The notes beneath the pieces are model-generated. The model saw only the letters and a program-made list of their open reading frames with translations, had not been told where the DNA came from and searched no databases. A stretch of 8,088 nucleotides of DNA from Cyclobacteriaceae bacterium (GTDB lineage: Bacteria > Bacteroidota > Bacteroidia > Cytophagales > Cyclobacteriaceae): the NCBI GenBank assembly GCA_025363495.1, contig JANYDR010000274.1, positions 1-8,088 on the forward strand, written 5' to 3'. A program made the position numbers and the translations under genes. Below, piece by piece: positions 6,173 to 8,088 of this stretch (the stretch's first letter is position 1; each line of letters begins with the position of its first letter).

Positions 6173-6204
6173 TCTCCGCAACTGTTTGCGCAACTCCTGT
6201 AACG

Positions 6205-7653
6205 ATGAAATTTGGTTTAAAATTCGTTTTATTAACCTGCTTCTGCTTTCTGGGCTTCTCTATACGGGCACAAAATATCCAAATTCAGCTTGGGCCGGAC
6301 GAAATTGGAGAGAATCAAGCCTGGACAATTTCTGTCAATGTCACGAATGAGCAACTTAAAACATACACCAATTTTCCGGACATAGACGGGCTTCGAAAAC
6401 GTGGTACCAGCACGCAATCTCAGACCAGTATTGTAAATGGTCAGGTGAGTTCCTTGCAATCTGTTGTTATGACTTATGTGCCTACACGACAGGGAACATT
6501 CAACATTCCTGCATTTTCGATGAAAATTAATGATCAGGTAACTAACTCACCAGGTAAAAAAATAAAAGTAGGTCCCCCGATTCAAGTCCAGGCAAGAGAC
6601 CCGTTTGGAAGGGATCCATTTGGTGATTTTTTTGGAGGAAGGGAAGAACCCGAATTCGTTGATATAAAAGAGGAAGCTCAGTTAACTCTTTCTACAAACA
6701 AAGATGAGGTTTACGTTGGCGAAGGGATCACAGCCACTTTGTCTTTTTTGGTTGCCGATAACAATCGCGCGCCGATGCAGTTCTTCGAATTAGGTCGCCA
6801 GCTTTCTGAAATTCTCAAGAAGCTTAAACCATCCAATTGCTGGGAAGAGAATTTCAACATTGAGAACATTGAAGGGGAGCCAATTAATATCAATGGAAAA
6901 GGATACACGCAATACAAGATCTATCAGGCTGCGTTCTATCCACTGAACAGCGAGCCTATTATATTTCCATCTGTAGGTTTGCAGATGATAAAATTTAAGG
7001 TCGCTAAGAATCCTTCATTCTTTGGACAAAACCGGCAGGAAGATTTTAAGACGTTTAACTCAAAAGTAAAAACGGTACGTGTCAAAGAATTACCTCCTCA
7101 TCCTCTGCAAGGATCTGTAGCTGTTGGCAACTATCAATTAGATGAAAAGATTTCAACGCAACACCCGAAAGCTGGTCAAAGCATAGGATATGAATTCAAC
7201 ATATTTGGTGAGGGGAATATCTCTTCTGTTGAACGTCCAGAAATTCCAAAGGACAATAATTTTGATTTTTACGAACCCAACATTCAGCAAACAATTTCCC
7301 GCGAGAATGGACGGGTATCGGGAACAAAGTCATTCAAATATTTTTTGGTCCCGAAAGAGCCAGGAGAATTTGAAATGAATAAATATTTTCAATGGGTATT
7401 CTTCAATCCTGCTAAGAAAAAATATGATACCCTCCGCTCTCAGCTTGCTCTGACAGTTGATGGTGAAAGTCAGCGCAACCAAGCAATTCAAAGCACTGAT
7501 TTAGGATCATTTTACGATCGGATTGACATTGCTGATAATAACCTCCGCTCAGCCGCCCATACCAATTGGATTAAAATAGGAATGAACTTGCTTATTATGC
7601 TGATGCTTGGGGCCTCCGTGTATCTGGTTTTTAGTTCCAGATCCAAGGCATAA
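6205..7653 (+). CDS. BatD-like exported, membrane-anchored protein
   Basis: A 482-residue protein of the BatD ('oxygen tolerance') family, which normally works in the cell envelope beside MoxR-type ATPases and the von Willebrand factor A proteins BatA and BatB. A signal peptide covers residues 1-22 (hydrophobic core FVLLTCFCFLGFSI, likely cut after IRA). The large periplasmic part is built of beta-rich repeats. The family-like first domain covers about 24-130, with MTYVPTRQGTFNIPAF at 89-104. A second begins at about 157 (AQLTLSTNKDEVYVGEG), and a third at about 307-418 contains the similar FLVPKEPGEFEM (380-391). A short linker repeats DPFG (132-135, 137-140) and is rich in Gly and Phe. One membrane helix near the C-terminus (about 457-476) is followed by only a few residues, so the protein is shorter than full-length BatD proteins of about 580-600 residues. 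No batA, batB or batC is adjacent. The aroC start lies 9 bases after the stop. Family assignment is good; the role is inference. Confidence 0.85.
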   Translation: MKFGLKFVLLTCFCFLGFSIRAQNIQIQLGPDEIGENQAWTISVNVTNEQLKTYTNFPDIDGLRKRGTSTQSQTSIVNGQVSSLQSVVMTYVPTRQGTFNIPAFSMKINDQVTNSPGKKIKVGPPIQVQARDPFGRDPFGDFFGGREEPEFVDIKEEAQLTLSTNKDEVYVGEGITATLSFLVADNNRAPMQFFELGRQLSEILKKLKPSNCWEENFNIENIEGEPININGKGYTQYKIYQAAFYPLNSEPIIFPSVGLQMIKFKVAKNPSFFGQNRQEDFKTFNSKVKTVRVKELPPHPLQGSVAVGNYQLDEKISTQHPKAGQSIGYEFNIFGEGNISSVERPEIPKDNNFDFYEPNIQQTISRENGRVSGTKSFKYFLVPKEPGEFEMNKYFQWVFFNPAKKKYDTLRSQLALTVDGESQRNQAIQSTDLGSFYDRIDIADNNLRSAAHTNWIKIGMNLLIMLMLGASVYLVFSSRSKA

Positions 7654-7658
7654 CTTTG
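7651..7658 (+). promoter_or_regulatory. Candidate -7 box of aroC, overlapping the batD stop codon
   Basis: TAACTTTG matches TAnnTTTG exactly, and its first three bases are the batD TAA stop. Only four bases separate it from the aroC ATG, as for a leaderless transcript. A poor T-run at 7628-7632 is the only -33 candidate. aroC may be transcribed from batD, from this box, or both. Confidence 0.4.
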
Positions 7659-7662
7659 AACC

Positions 7663-8088
7663 ATGGGCAACTCTTACGGAACGGTATTTAAAATAAGCAC
7701 CTTTGGCGAATCACACGGCCCAGCCATAGGCGTAGTCATTGATGGTTGCCCTGCAGGATTGGATATTGATGAGACCTTTATTCAAACTGAACTCACAAGA
7801 AGGAAACCAGGTCAATCAAAGATCACTACTCAGCGCAAAGAAGATGATACATTCAAAATTCTTTCAGGCGTATTTGAAGGTAAGGCTACCGGAGCACCAA
7901 TCGCTATTGTAATCGAAAATCAGGATCAGCGAAGCAAAGATTATAGCCATCTTGAAAATACGTTTCGCCCTTCTCATGCTGACTACACTTATCAGGAGAA
8001 GTATGGTTTACGGGATCACCGTGGTGGTGGAAGAAGTTCTGCCCGTGAAACAGCAGCTCGCGTTGCAGCTACAAGCATTGGACAAAGC
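7663..8088 (+). CDS. aroC: Chorismate synthase, N-terminal part (cut by window end)
   Basis: The first 142 residues of chorismate synthase, the FMN-dependent enzyme that converts 5-enolpyruvylshikimate 3-phosphate to chorismate, the last common step to aromatic amino acids, folates and quinones. Diagnostic segments are GESHG at 15-19, RRKPGQS at 46-52, FRPSHADYTYQEKYG at 101-115 and GGGRSSARETAARVA at 121-135; the conserved His18 in the first motif and the arginines are present. The frame is open to the last base. The ATG at 7663 gives the standard MGNSYG start, 9 bases after the batD stop. One small oddity is that the usual RVAAG after SARETA reads RVAAT (Thr137). Roughly 60 percent of the enzyme lies beyond the window. 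Confidence 0.97.
   Translation, partial: MGNSYGTVFKISTFGESHGPAIGVVIDGCPAGLDIDETFIQTELTRRKPGQSKITTQRKEDDTFKILSGVFEGKATGAPIAIVIENQDQRSKDYSHLENTFRPSHADYTYQEKYGLRDHRGGGRSSARETAARVAATSIGQS

Overview
The window looks like an ordinary stretch of a Bacteroidota chromosome, probably a Cytophagales-like lineage. The evidence is moderate-to-low GC, a stand-alone BatD-type protein, a histidine-box desaturase and a 60-residue protein of a type I associate with this phylum. Start codons mostly lack a Shine-Dalgarno sequence, and several genes are preceded by the Bacteroidota promoter motif TAnnTTTG, sometimes with an upstream TTTG. The genus assignment is inference.

Layout. (1) 1-1240, plus strand: the 3' end of a B12-binding-type radical SAM gene, overlapping by one base a small class I methyltransferase with an NPPY catalytic motif. 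The pair is probably translationally coupled. (2) 1252-3545, minus strand: a membrane fatty-acid desaturase convergent with the methyltransferase, and upstream of it a membrane-anchored ApbE (FAD:protein FMN transferase). A 155-base spacer separates these two, carrying an AT-rich palindrome, a candidate promoter and an unusual repeat/hairpin leader. (3) 3546-3721: a divergent promoter region between apbE and ruvB. (4) 3722-5739, plus strand: ruvB and queG, 17 bases apart and probably one operon (Holliday-junction migration and the last step of queuosine synthesis). (5) 5740-5889: two inverted repeats and a strong bidirectional terminator. (6) 5890-6072, minus strand: the 60-residue protein of unknown function. 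(7) 6205-8088, plus strand: a BatD-like exported, membrane-anchored protein, then the start of aroC (chorismate synthase) 9 bases downstream and running off the window.

Most genes are housekeeping or well-known families. I see no CRISPR array, tRNA, rRNA, insertion sequence, phage gene or obvious defence system. The points most worth a second look are the radical SAM/methyltransferase pair, the isolated BatD next to aroC, the desaturase leader, the leaderless-type promoters (one of which reuses a stop codon), and the small protein with its own terminator. I do not claim a new system here.
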